DNA of 37,611 nucleotides, taken from contig NZ_FOHX01000032.1 in NCBI RefSeq assembly GCF_900111685.1, positions 1 to 37,611 on the forward strand. Reading direction: 5' to 3'. The translations under genes and the position numbers were made by a program. Below the pieces are notes generated by a model. The model saw only the letters and a list, made by a program, of their open reading frames with translations. It was not told the origin of the DNA and ran no database searches. Numbering within the stretch: the first letter of the stretch is position 1; every line of letters starts with the position of its first letter. The stretch is from Nonomuraea wenchangensis (GTDB taxonomy: Bacteria; Actinomycetota; Actinomycetes; Streptosporangiales; Streptosporangiaceae). Positions 8,716 through 16,279 of the stretch are shown here, piece by piece.

Positions 8716-9423
8716 GTGACGATCACCCCGTCCGACGCCACGACCGCCGACACCGCCGGTGGCGAACTCGACGCCGACGACCCGCTGGCCGCCGAACCCG
8801 CCGACGCCACCGGCGCCCTCATCGGCTACGCCCGCGTCTCCACCGTCGGCCAACTCCTCGACCGCCAGATCACCGCGCTCGAGGCAGCAGGGTGCATGCG
8901 GATCTTCGCCGACAAGAAGTCCGGCAAGAACGTCGAACGCGACGAGCTCAGAAAGGCCCTGGACTACCTGCGCGCTGGCGACACTCTGGTGGTGCCCTCG
9001 CTGGACCGGCTCGGCCGCTCCCTGCAAGACCTCATCTCCATCGTGGCCGAACTGCGCAAGCGTGGCATCGGCTTCCGCTCCCTGCACGAGGCGCTCGACA
9101 CCACCACCCCGGGCGGCCGGCTCGTCTTCCACGTCTTCGCCGCGCTGGCCGAGTTCATCCGCGAGCTCATCGTCGAAGGCACCCGCGAAGGCCTGCAGGC
9201 GGCTCGCGCCCGCGGTCAGCGGCTGGGCCGACCGCCGGCGATGACACCCGAGCAGATCCGCCACGCCCGCGACCTGCTCACCCACCCGGGCAACACCGTC
9301 TCCAGCATCGCCCGCCTGCTCGGCGTCAGCCGCTCCACCATCTACAAGTACGTCCCTGAACTGGCCAACGACTCCCGGCCCGCCCTCTCGGTCGGCCCGG
9401 CCGCCTTGCCTGCCGCCGAATAA
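8716..9423 (+). CDS. Serine recombinase, resolvase/invertase family (copy 1)
   Basis: A 235-residue protein from the GTG at 8716; an in-frame GTG at 8656 lies inside the repeat motif and is less likely. Residues 36-45 read IGYARVSTVG, placing the catalytic nucleophile at Ser42. The family hallmarks LDRLGRSLQDL, DTTTPGGRL, FAALAEFIRELI and the linker RARGQRLGRPP follow, and a C-terminal Hin-type helix-turn-helix ends IARLLGVSRSTIYKYVPEL. Such proteins cut both strands through phosphoserine links to resolve, invert or excise DNA between short inverted sites. No strong Shine-Dalgarno precedes the start, so translation may be leaderless. A paralogue lies 600 nt downstream on the same strand. Confidence 0.9.
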   Translation: MTITPSDATTADTAGGELDADDPLAAEPADATGALIGYARVSTVGQLLDRQITALEAAGCMRIFADKKSGKNVERDELRKALDYLRAGDTLVVPSLDRLGRSLQDLISIVAELRKRGIGFRSLHEALDTTTPGGRLVFHVFAALAEFIRELIVEGTREGLQAARARGQRLGRPPAMTPEQIRHARDLLTHPGNTVSSIARLLGVSRSTIYKYVPELANDSRPALSVGPAALPAAE

Positions 9424-9494
9424 CCGCTGGCGCTGTCCGGCCTCGGCCGCGGGTCTGTACGCGGGCCCGTCCCGGGGCGACCGTGAAAGGGTGA

Positions 9495-9915
9495 GTGAGC
9501 CGGCGGCAACTGGCCGGTCTGAGCCGGGCGCAGCGTGAGCAGGCTCTGGCGCGCTACCGCATCCTGCGCCCCCGCACCTGGAGGACGGCGTGCCGCTGGC
9601 CCGTGTCGCCGCCTTCGGTGAGCGGCCGTACCGGACGCTGCAGCGCTGGCTGGCCGACTACCGCCGCGACGGCCTGGCCGGGCTCGCGCGTCGGCCACGA
9701 CGCGACGCCGGGCGGCGGCGCATGCCACAGGACCTGCAACTGCTGATCGCGGGCCTGGCGCTGCAGCGCCCGCCGCCGACCATCGCTACAGCGCACCGCC
9801 GAGTCGCTGCGGTCGCTGCCGGGCAGGGCCTGGCCAGTGCCCAGTTACGCCACCGTGTACGACGTCATACGCAGCCTGGATCCTGCGTTGGTGATGCTCG
9901 CCCGGATTCAAAAGC
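9495..9915 (+). pseudogene. Frameshifted N-terminal remnant of a Mu/IS481-like DDE transposase
   Basis: Three reading frames must be joined to recover one protein. A GTG start gives SRRQLAGLSRAQREQALARYRILRP. After a run of five C at about 9569-9573 the frame shifts to HLEDGVPLARVAAFGERPYRTLQRWLADYRRDG..., with the RRPRRDAGRRRM linker. Near 9830 it shifts again to VPSYATVYDVIRSLDPALVMLA. This is the HTH-bearing N-terminus of an integrase-core transposase family that is common in actinomycetes. The sequence stops matching around 9911, well before any DDE catalytic core, so the gene is both frameshifted and truncated. The break lies just before the second recombinase, suggesting that a later insertion or deletion removed the rest. 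Confidence 0.65.
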
Positions 9916-9977
9916 AATCGTTTCTTGAAGATCCGCCCGGACAGCTTTCAGAGCCCTCGGAAGCCTTCAAAAACTCC

Positions 9978-10006
9978 TTCAACAACCTCGACGGTTCAAC
10001 AACCTC
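9978..10006. repeat. Short direct repeat before recombinase copy 2
   Basis: TTCAACAACCTC occurs at 9978-9989 and again at 9995-10006, a 17-bp period, ending 21 nt before the second recombinase. It could be a recombinase binding site, analogous in position to the inverted repeat before copy 1, but the sequences are unrelated. Confidence 0.4.
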
Positions 10007-10027
10007 CGAGCACCCTTTATTGACAGA

Positions 10028-10702
10028 ATGACGGGTGTGACCGACGCCTTCCAGCCGCCCGCCGACCCACTGGCCGCCTTCCCCGCCCATCGCAGCGAGA
10101 TCCGCATCGGCTATGCCCGCGTCTCCACCGCCGGCCAGAACCTCGAACGCCAACTCGACGCCCTCAAGGCCGCCGGCTGCCGACGCGTATTTGCTGATAA
10201 GAGATCCGGCAAGACCGCCGACCGCCCCGAGCTCGCCGCCTGCCACGCCTTCCTGGCCGCGGGCGACACCCTGGTCGTCCCCAGCCTGGACCGCTACGGC
10301 CGCTCCCTGGCCGACCTCATCACCATGGTCAGCGAGCTGCGTAAGCGCGAGATCGGTTTCACCTCGCTGCACGAGAATCTCGACACCACCACCCCCGGCG
10401 GCCGGCTCATCTTCCACGTCTTCGCCGCCCTGGCCGAGTTCATCCGCGAGCTCATCGTCGCCGGCACCCGCGACGGCCTGGCCGCCGCCAAGGCCCGCGG
10501 CCGCACCGGCGGCCGCCCCACCGTCATCACTCCCGAACTCCTGCGTGCCGCCCGCGACATGCTGCCCAACCCGGCCAACTCCATCACCTCGATCGCCAAG
10601 CTGCTGGGCGTTAGCCCGGGCACGCTCTACAACCACATCCCGGACTTGCGTCAGCTCCGCGAGAGCGGCCAGAACCGGGAAATCGCTAGCGATAAGACCT
10701 AG
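10028..10702 (+). CDS. Serine recombinase, resolvase/invertase family (copy 2)
   Basis: A 224-residue protein from the ATG at 10028 (a GTG three codons later is an alternative). IGYARVSTAG at residues 27-36 puts the nucleophile at Ser33. LDRYGRSLADL, DTTTPGGRL, FAALAEFIRELI and a C-terminal helix-turn-helix (IAKLLGVSPGTLYNHIPDL) follow. By eye it shares well over half of its residues with copy 1, but the N-terminal leaders and the DNA-recognition helices differ (SRSTIYKY against SPGTLYNH), so the two probably recognise different sites. It is convergent with the NLR gene that ends 25 nt downstream. No transposase of a Tn3-type element accompanies either copy. Confidence 0.9.
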   Translation: MTGVTDAFQPPADPLAAFPAHRSEIRIGYARVSTAGQNLERQLDALKAAGCRRVFADKRSGKTADRPELAACHAFLAAGDTLVVPSLDRYGRSLADLITMVSELRKREIGFTSLHENLDTTTPGGRLIFHVFAALAEFIRELIVAGTRDGLAAAKARGRTGGRPTVITPELLRAARDMLPNPANSITSIAKLLGVSPGTLYNHIPDLRQLRESGQNREIASDKT

Positions 10703-10726
10703 CACGATCACGTCGGCACAACGGGG

Positions 10727-12424
10727 CTATTCAAGCGCCGCCAAATGGTCCCGCACCGCCTTCGTCCTAGGATGATCTGGGCCCAAGATCCGTTCGGAAT
10801 CAGCCAGTGCGCGCTCGTACAGCGGGATGGCCCGGCCCAGATCCCCCGCCGACTTATACGCGTAGGCGAGATTATTGCGGGAGGTCAGGGTGTCGGGGTG
10901 CTCGCCGCCCAGCACCCGCTCGCAGTCGGCCAGCGTGGCCTCGTACAGCGGGATGGCCCGGCCCACATCCCCCGCCGACTCATACGCAGAGGCGAGATTG
11001 TTGCGGCTCATCAGGGTGTCGGGGTGGTCGCCGCCCAGCACCCGCTCGTACGTGACGCAGGCGCGTTCGAAATAGTCGATCGCGCGCGAGATAGCGCCCT
11101 GATTGTTGAGGAAAAGGCCAGCCTGATTGAGCAGCCGGGCGGTGGCCGTGGTGTCGGCGCCGGGGGAGGTGTGCTCGGCCAATGCAGTGATGTGGGGCAG
11201 CAGCGTTCGCCAGGCCGGCCAGTCGGCAGGGTCGGAGTGGGTTGCGGGAAGGGCGTCGTTGAGTAGGTCGGCGGCCTGGCTGCGGGCAGTGTCGATGTCG
11301 GCGGGCCGACGGTGGGGGTCGTCGGGGTCGGGGGTGCGGGCGACGGCTTGGACCAGGCGGTGCACGGTGATGTGCTCGCGGTCGAGAGTGATCATGTTGT
11401 AGGCAGCCAGCTCACCCAGCGCGTGCTGCACCTCCGACGGTTCGGCATCCAGGCCGTCGAGCAGGGTGCGGGGGATCGGTTCGGCGCCGTACCAGGCCAG
11501 GATGCGCAGCACGTGCCCGGCCAGTGGGGTGCCGGCCAGCCGGTCGAGGGTGAGCCGCCACAGGCGGGCGATGGTGCGCTCGGCGTCAGAGCCGCGGGCG
11601 GTCCGGTCGTACATCACGGCCGGCTGCCGGCGTAACAGTCCCAGGTACGCGCGCGGGCTCAGCCGGGTCTGCCCCAGGTACGCGCCTGCCTGGTCGACCG
11701 CGAGCGGCAGGCAGCCCAGCTCGCCGACCAGCTCCAGTGCCCCGTCCATGTCCGTGGGCTGCCCGCCACAGGCAGCGATGCGGGTGAGCAGATCGACCGC
11801 TTCGACCTCCTCCAGCACGTCCAGGCGCAGCACCCGGGCGCCGAGATGGTGCCAGCCCTGGCCGAGCCGGCTGGTCACCAGCACGCGCCCGGTGAGCGTG
11901 CGGCCCAGCAGCGGCGCCACGTCGGCCGGGTCGGCGACGTCGTCCAGGACCAGCAGCCACCCTTCGTGCGCGGCCAGCCAGCCGGCGGCGCGGTCGGCCA
12001 GCGCTTCCAGCGGCAGCGCCGTCGCCAGCTCGGGCTCCAGCACGCCGGTCAGCGCGGCCAGCCCCGCCTGCACCGCGGTCGGGCTGTCGGCGGTGATCCA
12101 CCACACCGGGTTGCACGTCCCGGCCCGGGCTCGGGCGTAGTACGCGGCCAGCATGGACTTGCCCACCCCGCCGAGGCCGTGCACCGCGGCCACCACCACC
12201 TCGCCGCCAGTCTCCAACGCCGCCTCCACCGCGGCCAGCTCGTCCGCCCGCCCGACGAACAGCCCGACCGGGCCGGGAAGGTTCACCGTCCCCGGCGGAG
12301 CAGCCACCTGGCCAACCGGTGCAAACACCGCCGCCTCGTGGACGGTCAGGTCGCCTCCGGCCTGGTACGTCCGGCCGTGCCCGAAGGCGCGGCCTTTCAT
12401 CGACGGTCGGGGTTCACCGCTCAT
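10727..12424 (-). CDS. NLR-like NB-ARC/TPR NTPase with N-terminal amyloid-type motif
   Basis: A 565-residue STAND NTPase. Residues 15-30 carry GHGRTYQAGGDLTVHE, a short motif matching the C-terminus of the preceding gene product. The P-loop GLGGVGKS is at 83-90, Walker B LLVLDDV at about 157-163, VLVTSR at 181-186 and the GCLPLA (GLPL-type) motif at 237-242, followed by a winged-helix-like region. The C-terminus (about 435-560) has three 42-residue TPRs of the LGxxHPDTLxSRNNLA kind that are nearly identical to one another. It starts inside the preceding gene (ATGAGCGGTGA, 11-nt overlap), so the two are translationally coupled. It is likely a sensor that oligomerises on binding a ligand through its repeats and templates its partner through the motif. 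The trigger is unknown. Confidence 0.85.
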   Translation of the reverse strand: MSGEPRPSMKGRAFGHGRTYQAGGDLTVHEAAVFAPVGQVAAPPGTVNLPGPVGLFVGRADELAAVEAALETGGEVVVAAVHGLGGVGKSMLAAYYARARAGTCNPVWWITADSPTAVQAGLAALTGVLEPELATALPLEALADRAAGWLAAHEGWLLVLDDVADPADVAPLLGRTLTGRVLVTSRLGQGWHHLGARVLRLDVLEEVEAVDLLTRIAACGGQPTDMDGALELVGELGCLPLAVDQAGAYLGQTRLSPRAYLGLLRRQPAVMYDRTARGSDAERTIARLWRLTLDRLAGTPLAGHVLRILAWYGAEPIPRTLLDGLDAEPSEVQHALGELAAYNMITLDREHITVHRLVQAVARTPDPDDPHRRPADIDTARSQAADLLNDALPATHSDPADWPAWRTLLPHITALAEHTSPGADTTATARLLNQAGLFLNNQGAISRAIDYFERACVTYERVLGGDHPDTLMSRNNLASAYESAGDVGRAIPLYEATLADCERVLGGEHPDTLTSRNNLAYAYKSAGDLGRAIPLYERALADSERILGPDHPRTKAVRDHLAALE

Positions 12425-12830
12425 GGATGGTCTGGTCGCGGCCGGCCTGATAGACGCGGCCGTGCCCGCTGGCCTTGGCCTTCATCACCAGCGACCCGAT
12501 CCGTTCCTGCTCGGCCGGCTCCAGCGCCGGGGTGAGGACCTCGTCCAGCACCCGCTGGATCTCGCCGGCCAAGGACGGGTCGGCGCGCAGCAGCTGCTGC
12601 AGCCGGACCTGCCACATCCCGGCCAGCGCCTGCTCGGTGTCGGCGTCGTCGTCCCGGCGGGCCTGCAGCACCTGCTCGCGGACCTCGTCCAGCTCGGCCT
12701 CGACAATTTCGACCTGCTCCGGACGAACCTTGCGCCACAGCGCGACCGCGCCCTCGCGCGCCGACTGCCAGGCGTCGGTCGCCATCGCCGTCACCAGCGC
12801 GGTGCCCGCAGCCAACACGATCGGATCCAC
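12414..12830 (-). CDS. BELL-like helical effector with C-terminal amyloid-type motif
   Basis: A 138-residue protein from the GTG at 12830, chosen because GAGGGGG precedes it at proper spacing and the longer upstream frame is low-complexity. It opens with a hydrophobic helix (residues 1-20, VDPIVLAAGTALVTAMATDA) able to enter a membrane, continues as charged helices to about 117, and ends with GHGRVYQAGRDQTIHE at 122-137. This motif is identical at 12 of 16 positions to the N-terminus of the overlapping NLR. Published work on bacterial amyloid signalling sequences (BASS) describes this arrangement: a BELL-domain protein with a C-terminal motif beside an NLR with the same N-terminal motif. By analogy with fungal HET-s/HELL partners it would be a cell-death executor acting on membranes. 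The exact BASS family (likely BASS1) is from memory. Confidence 0.75.
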   Translation of the reverse strand: MDPIVLAAGTALVTAMATDAWQSAREGAVALWRKVRPEQVEIVEAELDEVREQVLQARRDDDADTEQALAGMWQVRLQQLLRADPSLAGEIQRVLDEVLTPALEPAEQERIGSLVMKAKASGHGRVYQAGRDQTIHER

Positions 12831-13013
12831 GCCAACCCCCTCACATCCCGGAGAATGACCCCACGGTAGATAGAACCGCACCGACCGGCGAGCAGGCAGG
12901 CAAACCACAGATAAGCATCGCCACCCACTTGCGGGCGACGAGGTTACCCATGGTGCCGACTCATGCTCAGCCCAGGTCTTCATCGACATCGCGGACGGCC
13001 ACGAACCCGTTAC

Positions 13014-13038
13014 CGCAGATAATGGCTCACTATCTGCG
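13014..13038. promoter_or_regulatory. Inverted repeat, possible operator
   Basis: CGCAGATA (13014-13021) and TATCTGCG (13031-13038) form perfect 8-bp arms around 9 nt. Further short GATA/TATC pairs follow at 13031-13041 and 13053-13062. It lies about 185 nt upstream of the BELL/NLR start and could bind a dimeric regulator. No regulator can be assigned. Confidence 0.35.
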
Positions 13039-13210
13039 ATAGAGCGTCCCCGCGATACTTATCACCGGGGCGGAACCAACGTGCGAATGAGGTCTTCGCA
13101 AAGGCGTTCCTTCAAGGAGGCAGGGTCTCTGGTCTGCTCGTGCGCGATGCGGATCGTTGGAAGGGCCGGCTGTAGACCTCCGAGCGGGACGCAACCTGAT
13201 CGTTATTGGG

Positions 13211-13238
13211 GCTGACCGGACGGTTCTGTCCGGCCAGC
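13211..13238. terminator. Hairpin, possible terminator of the small membrane gene
   Basis: GCTGACCGGAC and GTCCGGCCAGC form 11-bp arms with one mismatch around GGTTCT. It lies 89 nt beyond the stop of the minus-strand small membrane gene. There is no T-tract, which is usual for actinomycete terminators. Confidence 0.4.
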
Positions 13239-13326
13239 GTCCCAGCGCGGCCCGTTTCCGCCGTATTCCGATGGCCCCCCTTCAAGGCGAACCTGGTGAG
13301 GTTCATGGCCCGGCACTGCATCGCGT

Positions 13327-13527
13327 TCAATGATCGTTCGGTCGGTCTGCCCCGACCTGGCTGGGATCGTCGTCATCGCGCTCGGCATGGTAGACGGCGT
13401 TCATATTGACCAGCGCGGTGGCCAGGTCCACCACGGCCACGATCAGCGGGATCCAGGCTGGCAGGTCGGCCCCGGCCAACAGGCTGACCATGAGAGTCAG
13501 GCCGGTGACAGCACGGTAGGACATCAT
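13327..13527 (-). CDS. Small membrane protein, unknown function
   Basis: A 66-residue protein with two hydrophobic stretches, about residues 6-20 (AVTGLTLMVSLLAGA) and 25-42 (WIPLIVAVVDLATALVNM), and an acidic tail (ERDDDDPSQ). AAGGAG at 13539-13544 sits 11 nt before the ATG, supporting this start. It reads divergently from the HTH-WD40 gene. Small two-helix membrane proteins next to conflict-system sensors can be effectors, but nothing here beyond proximity shows that. I do not recognise a named family. Confidence 0.5.
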   Translation of the reverse strand: MMSYRAVTGLTLMVSLLAGADLPAWIPLIVAVVDLATALVNMNAVYHAERDDDDPSQVGADRPNDH

Positions 13528-13780
13528 CGGTGGGCGTGCTCCTTCCCATGGTTGGAACGCCTCGCGGGCACTCCTGCGCCGCGCCCCGGTGCAGAGGGCA
13601 GCGTGGGTGAGCCTCGCTGACGTGGCCCCCGCAGTCGGGGACGTGTTCCCAGCATGGAGATGTGGCTAGGGGCGTTTCCGATCTCGGCCAAGGTCTTCCA
13701 CCGCAGGCGCGCATCGTTCCATCTGGCTACGTTCGCTGACAGACGTTGACGCTTCACACCAGGTGCGGGACCACTTCCAC

Positions 13781-13809
13781 AGAGCGGGTTTTACATTTTC
13801 TTCCGCTCT
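13781..13809. promoter_or_regulatory. Inverted repeat just upstream of the HTH-WD40 gene
   Basis: AGAGCGG (13781-13787) and CCGCTCT (13803-13809) are perfect 7-bp arms around a T-rich 15-nt centre, ending 17 nt before the chosen start. The neighbouring gene encodes an HTH protein, so autoregulation at this site is a natural guess. Confidence 0.35.
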
Positions 13810-13826
13810 GGGATGCTCGACGCATC

Positions 13827-16142
13827 ATGAGCTCACCCGCCGTACCCGCAGCCGTCCCCCCGGGCGCTGACGACGCTGCTACCGAAGCCTTGACTGCGTT
13901 GCGCGATCAGTTGGGCCATGCGCACCTGCACAGCGGCGCGCCGAGCTTTCGCGAGATCGAACGCCGTACCGGTAAGGCCTTGAGCCACACCACCGCCAGG
14001 GCAGTGCTGCGATGCGAGAAGCTCCCCCGTTGGGGGCAAGTCGAGCTCGTGGCAGAAGCGCTGGAAGCCGACCCCGAGGACTTCAAGCCGCTGTGGGTGA
14101 CGGCCCGCGCCGCCGCACTTGCTCGCAGTTCTCCTCCCCGCCCTGATGGCGACTCTGCCAGGACGCATCACCAGCCACCGGCATCTGCCCAACAGGTCGG
14201 CGAGCCCCTCACCGGCCATCAGGGATTCGTCTACGCGGTTGCCTTCCACCCCGACGGCCACCTGCTGGCCACCGGCGGCTACGACGGCACCGCACGGCTG
14301 TGGGATCGTCGCATCGGCCAGCAGGTCGGCGGCGCCCTTACCGGCCACCCGGCAGGCGTCGGCGTGGTTGCCTTCCACCCCGACGGCCACCTGCTGGCCA
14401 CCGCCGGTGACGACGGCACTGTCCGACTGTGGGACCCTGGCACCGGCCAGCAGGTCGGCGCCCCCCTAACCGGCCACCACGGATTCGTTACGGTCACCTT
14501 CCACCCCGACGGCCACCTGCTGGCCACCGCCGGTGACGACGGCACCGTCCGGCTATGGGGCCCTGACACCGGCCAGCAGGTCGGCGCCCCCCTAACCGGC
14601 CACCAGGGACGGGTCGGCGCGATCGCCTTGCACCCCGATGGCCACCTGCTCGCCGCCGGTGGCGATGACGGCACCGTCCAGCTATGGGACCCCGGCACCG
14701 GCCAGCAGGTCGGCGCCCCCCTCACCGGCCACCACGGATTCGTTACGGTCACTTTCCACCCCGACGGCCACCTGCTGGCCACCGCCGGCTCCGATGGCGC
14801 CATCCGGTTGTGGGATCCCGCCACCGGCCAGCCGGTCGGCGATCCCCTCATCGGCCATCAGGGACGGGTCTTTGCGGTGGCCTTCCACCCTGGCGGCCAT
14901 CTGCTGGCCACCGCCGGCGAAGACGGTACCGCTCGGCTGTGGGATCCCGGCACCGGCCGACCGGTCGGCGACCTCCTCGCCGGTCACGCGGCAGGCGTCG
15001 GCGCGCTCGCCTTCCACCCCGACGGTCACCTGCTGGCCACCGCCGGCGATGACGGCACCGTCCGGCTGTGGGCGTTGGCGGCCGAATTGTGGCCCAGCCG
15101 GGAGTTCCTGTACGAGCGCATCCGCCGCCTGCAGGACCGCCTGGAGAAATCCCGAGCGCGGAATCAGCCGCCGGCAAACCCGCAAGGCATCCAGCGGGTA
15201 CCTGCTCTCTTGCAGCACCCGTCATCCGTACGCGCGCTCGCCTTCCATCCTGGCGGCCACCTGCTCGCCACCGCCGGCGACGACGGCACCGCCCGGCTGT
15301 GGGACCCCTCTACCGGCCGACAGGTCGGCGATCCCCTCACCGGTCATCAGGGACACGTCCGCGCGGTTGCCTTCCACCCCGACGGGCGCCTGATCGCCAC
15401 CACCAGCGACGACAGCACTGTCCGGCTGTGGGACCCCTCCACCGGCCGACAGGTCGGCGAGCCCCTCACCGGCCACACCGGACGTGTCTATGCGGTGGCC
15501 TTCCACCCCGACGGGCGCCTGATCGCCACCACCGGCGCCGACAGCACCGTGCGCCTGTGGAATCCCGACACCGGCCAGCAGGCGTTGCAGCCCTTCACCG
15601 GTCATACCGGGCGCGTCCGCGGTGTCGCCTTCCATCCCGATGGCCATCTGCTGGCCACCATCGGCTCCGATGGCACTGTGCGCCTGTGGAACCCCGACAC
15701 CGGTGAGCAGACCGGCGAGCCCCTCACCAGCCACTGGCTAGCCGTCTACGCAATCGCCTTCCACCCCGACGGCCATCTGCTCGCCACGGCTGGCGCCGAC
15801 GGCACCGTGCGCCTGTGGAACCCCGACACCGGTGAGCAGACCGGCGAGCCCCTTACCGCGTACCACCCCGTCAACGGTGTCGCCTTTCACCCCGACGGGC
15901 ACCTGATCGCCACCACCGGCGAAGACGGCACCGTGCGACTGTGGAACGCCGCCACCGGCCAGCCGATCGGTGGGTCCCTCACCGGCCATCGGGGACGTGT
16001 TCTGGCGGTGGCCTTCCATCCTGACGGGCGCCTGTTCGCCACCGCCGGTGACGACGGCACCGCACGACTGTGGCCGACCGAAACGCAGGGCTCCGCGTCC
16101 GGTAGCTCGTCGCCCGCTGGATCACAACACCTCGCTCAGTAG
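13827..16142 (+). CDS. HTH domain fused to 14 WD40 repeats
   Basis: A 771-residue protein starting at ATG 13827 (MSSPAVPAAV); an upstream in-frame ATG at 13746 would add an unlikely leader. Residues about 15-90 form the divergent Cro/C1-like HTH seen in actinobacterial regulators (FREIERRTGKALSHTTARAVL, then LPRWGQVELVAEAL). After a Pro-rich linker, 14 WD40 repeats span about 125-749 with the core AFHPDGHLLATAGDDGTVRLWDPxTG. A helical linker (about 416-458, ELWPSREFLYERIRRLQDRL) separates repeats 7 and 8, so it should fold as two seven-bladed propellers. Relatives usually carry a NACHT/NB-ARC NTPase between HTH and WD40; none is present here. Repeats are so alike that recent amplification or gene conversion is likely. 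It is probably a sensor or scaffold; the ligand is unknown. Confidence 0.85.
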   Translation: MSSPAVPAAVPPGADDAATEALTALRDQLGHAHLHSGAPSFREIERRTGKALSHTTARAVLRCEKLPRWGQVELVAEALEADPEDFKPLWVTARAAALARSSPPRPDGDSARTHHQPPASAQQVGEPLTGHQGFVYAVAFHPDGHLLATGGYDGTARLWDRRIGQQVGGALTGHPAGVGVVAFHPDGHLLATAGDDGTVRLWDPGTGQQVGAPLTGHHGFVTVTFHPDGHLLATAGDDGTVRLWGPDTGQQVGAPLTGHQGRVGAIALHPDGHLLAAGGDDGTVQLWDPGTGQQVGAPLTGHHGFVTVTFHPDGHLLATAGSDGAIRLWDPATGQPVGDPLIGHQGRVFAVAFHPGGHLLATAGEDGTARLWDPGTGRPVGDLLAGHAAGVGALAFHPDGHLLATAGDDGTVRLWALAAELWPSREFLYERIRRLQDRLEKSRARNQPPANPQGIQRVPALLQHPSSVRALAFHPGGHLLATAGDDGTARLWDPSTGRQVGDPLTGHQGHVRAVAFHPDGRLIATTSDDSTVRLWDPSTGRQVGEPLTGHTGRVYAVAFHPDGRLIATTGADSTVRLWNPDTGQQALQPFTGHTGRVRGVAFHPDGHLLATIGSDGTVRLWNPDTGEQTGEPLTSHWLAVYAIAFHPDGHLLATAGADGTVRLWNPDTGEQTGEPLTAYHPVNGVAFHPDGHLIATTGEDGTVRLWNAATGQPIGGSLTGHRGRVLAVAFHPDGRLFATAGDDGTARLWPTETQGSASGSSSPAGSQHLAQ
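14199..16074 (+). repeat. Fourteen tandem WD40-encoding repeats (~126-129 nt)
   Basis: Repeats are about 42-43 codons long. At DNA level they are nearly identical: the blocks beginning near 14458 and 14710 differ by only a couple of bases over some 75 nt. A non-repeat linker runs from about 15073 to 15200. High identity at synonymous sites points to recent duplication, and the array should be prone to expansion and contraction. Confidence 0.85.
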
Positions 16143-16279
16143 CTCTGGCCTGGACATAAAGCGAAACTGGTCACGCTGCGCGGCTAGTTCTGTACGTTCG
16201 CATGGCATCACGCTCGCGTACGAGAGACCATCGGGCGAAACCCACGCACCTCCACCTTCGGTGAAGAAGGAGACTCCGC

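Larger units (their letters stand above)
12831..13326. other. Intergenic region with inverted repeats; no gene seen
   Basis: About 500 nt upstream of the BELL/NLR operon and downstream of the small membrane gene. I see no supported coding sequence. It contains the two inverted repeats listed separately. The BELL/NLR promoter should lie at its left end. Confidence 0.4.

Noticed and set aside
13112..13330. Minus-strand 72-codon frame next to the small membrane gene
   Set aside because: No ribosome site, no protein-like pattern, and it includes the hairpin at 13211-13238.
13524..13757. Minus-strand 77-codon frame between the small membrane gene and the WD40 gene
   Set aside because: Arg/Pro-rich composition and no conserved-looking motif; it overlaps the ribosome site of the membrane gene.
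14199..16074. Regular ~128-nt repeats considered as a possible CRISPR-like or satellite array
   Set aside because: They are in frame and encode WD40 blades; there are no unique spacers between short identical repeats.
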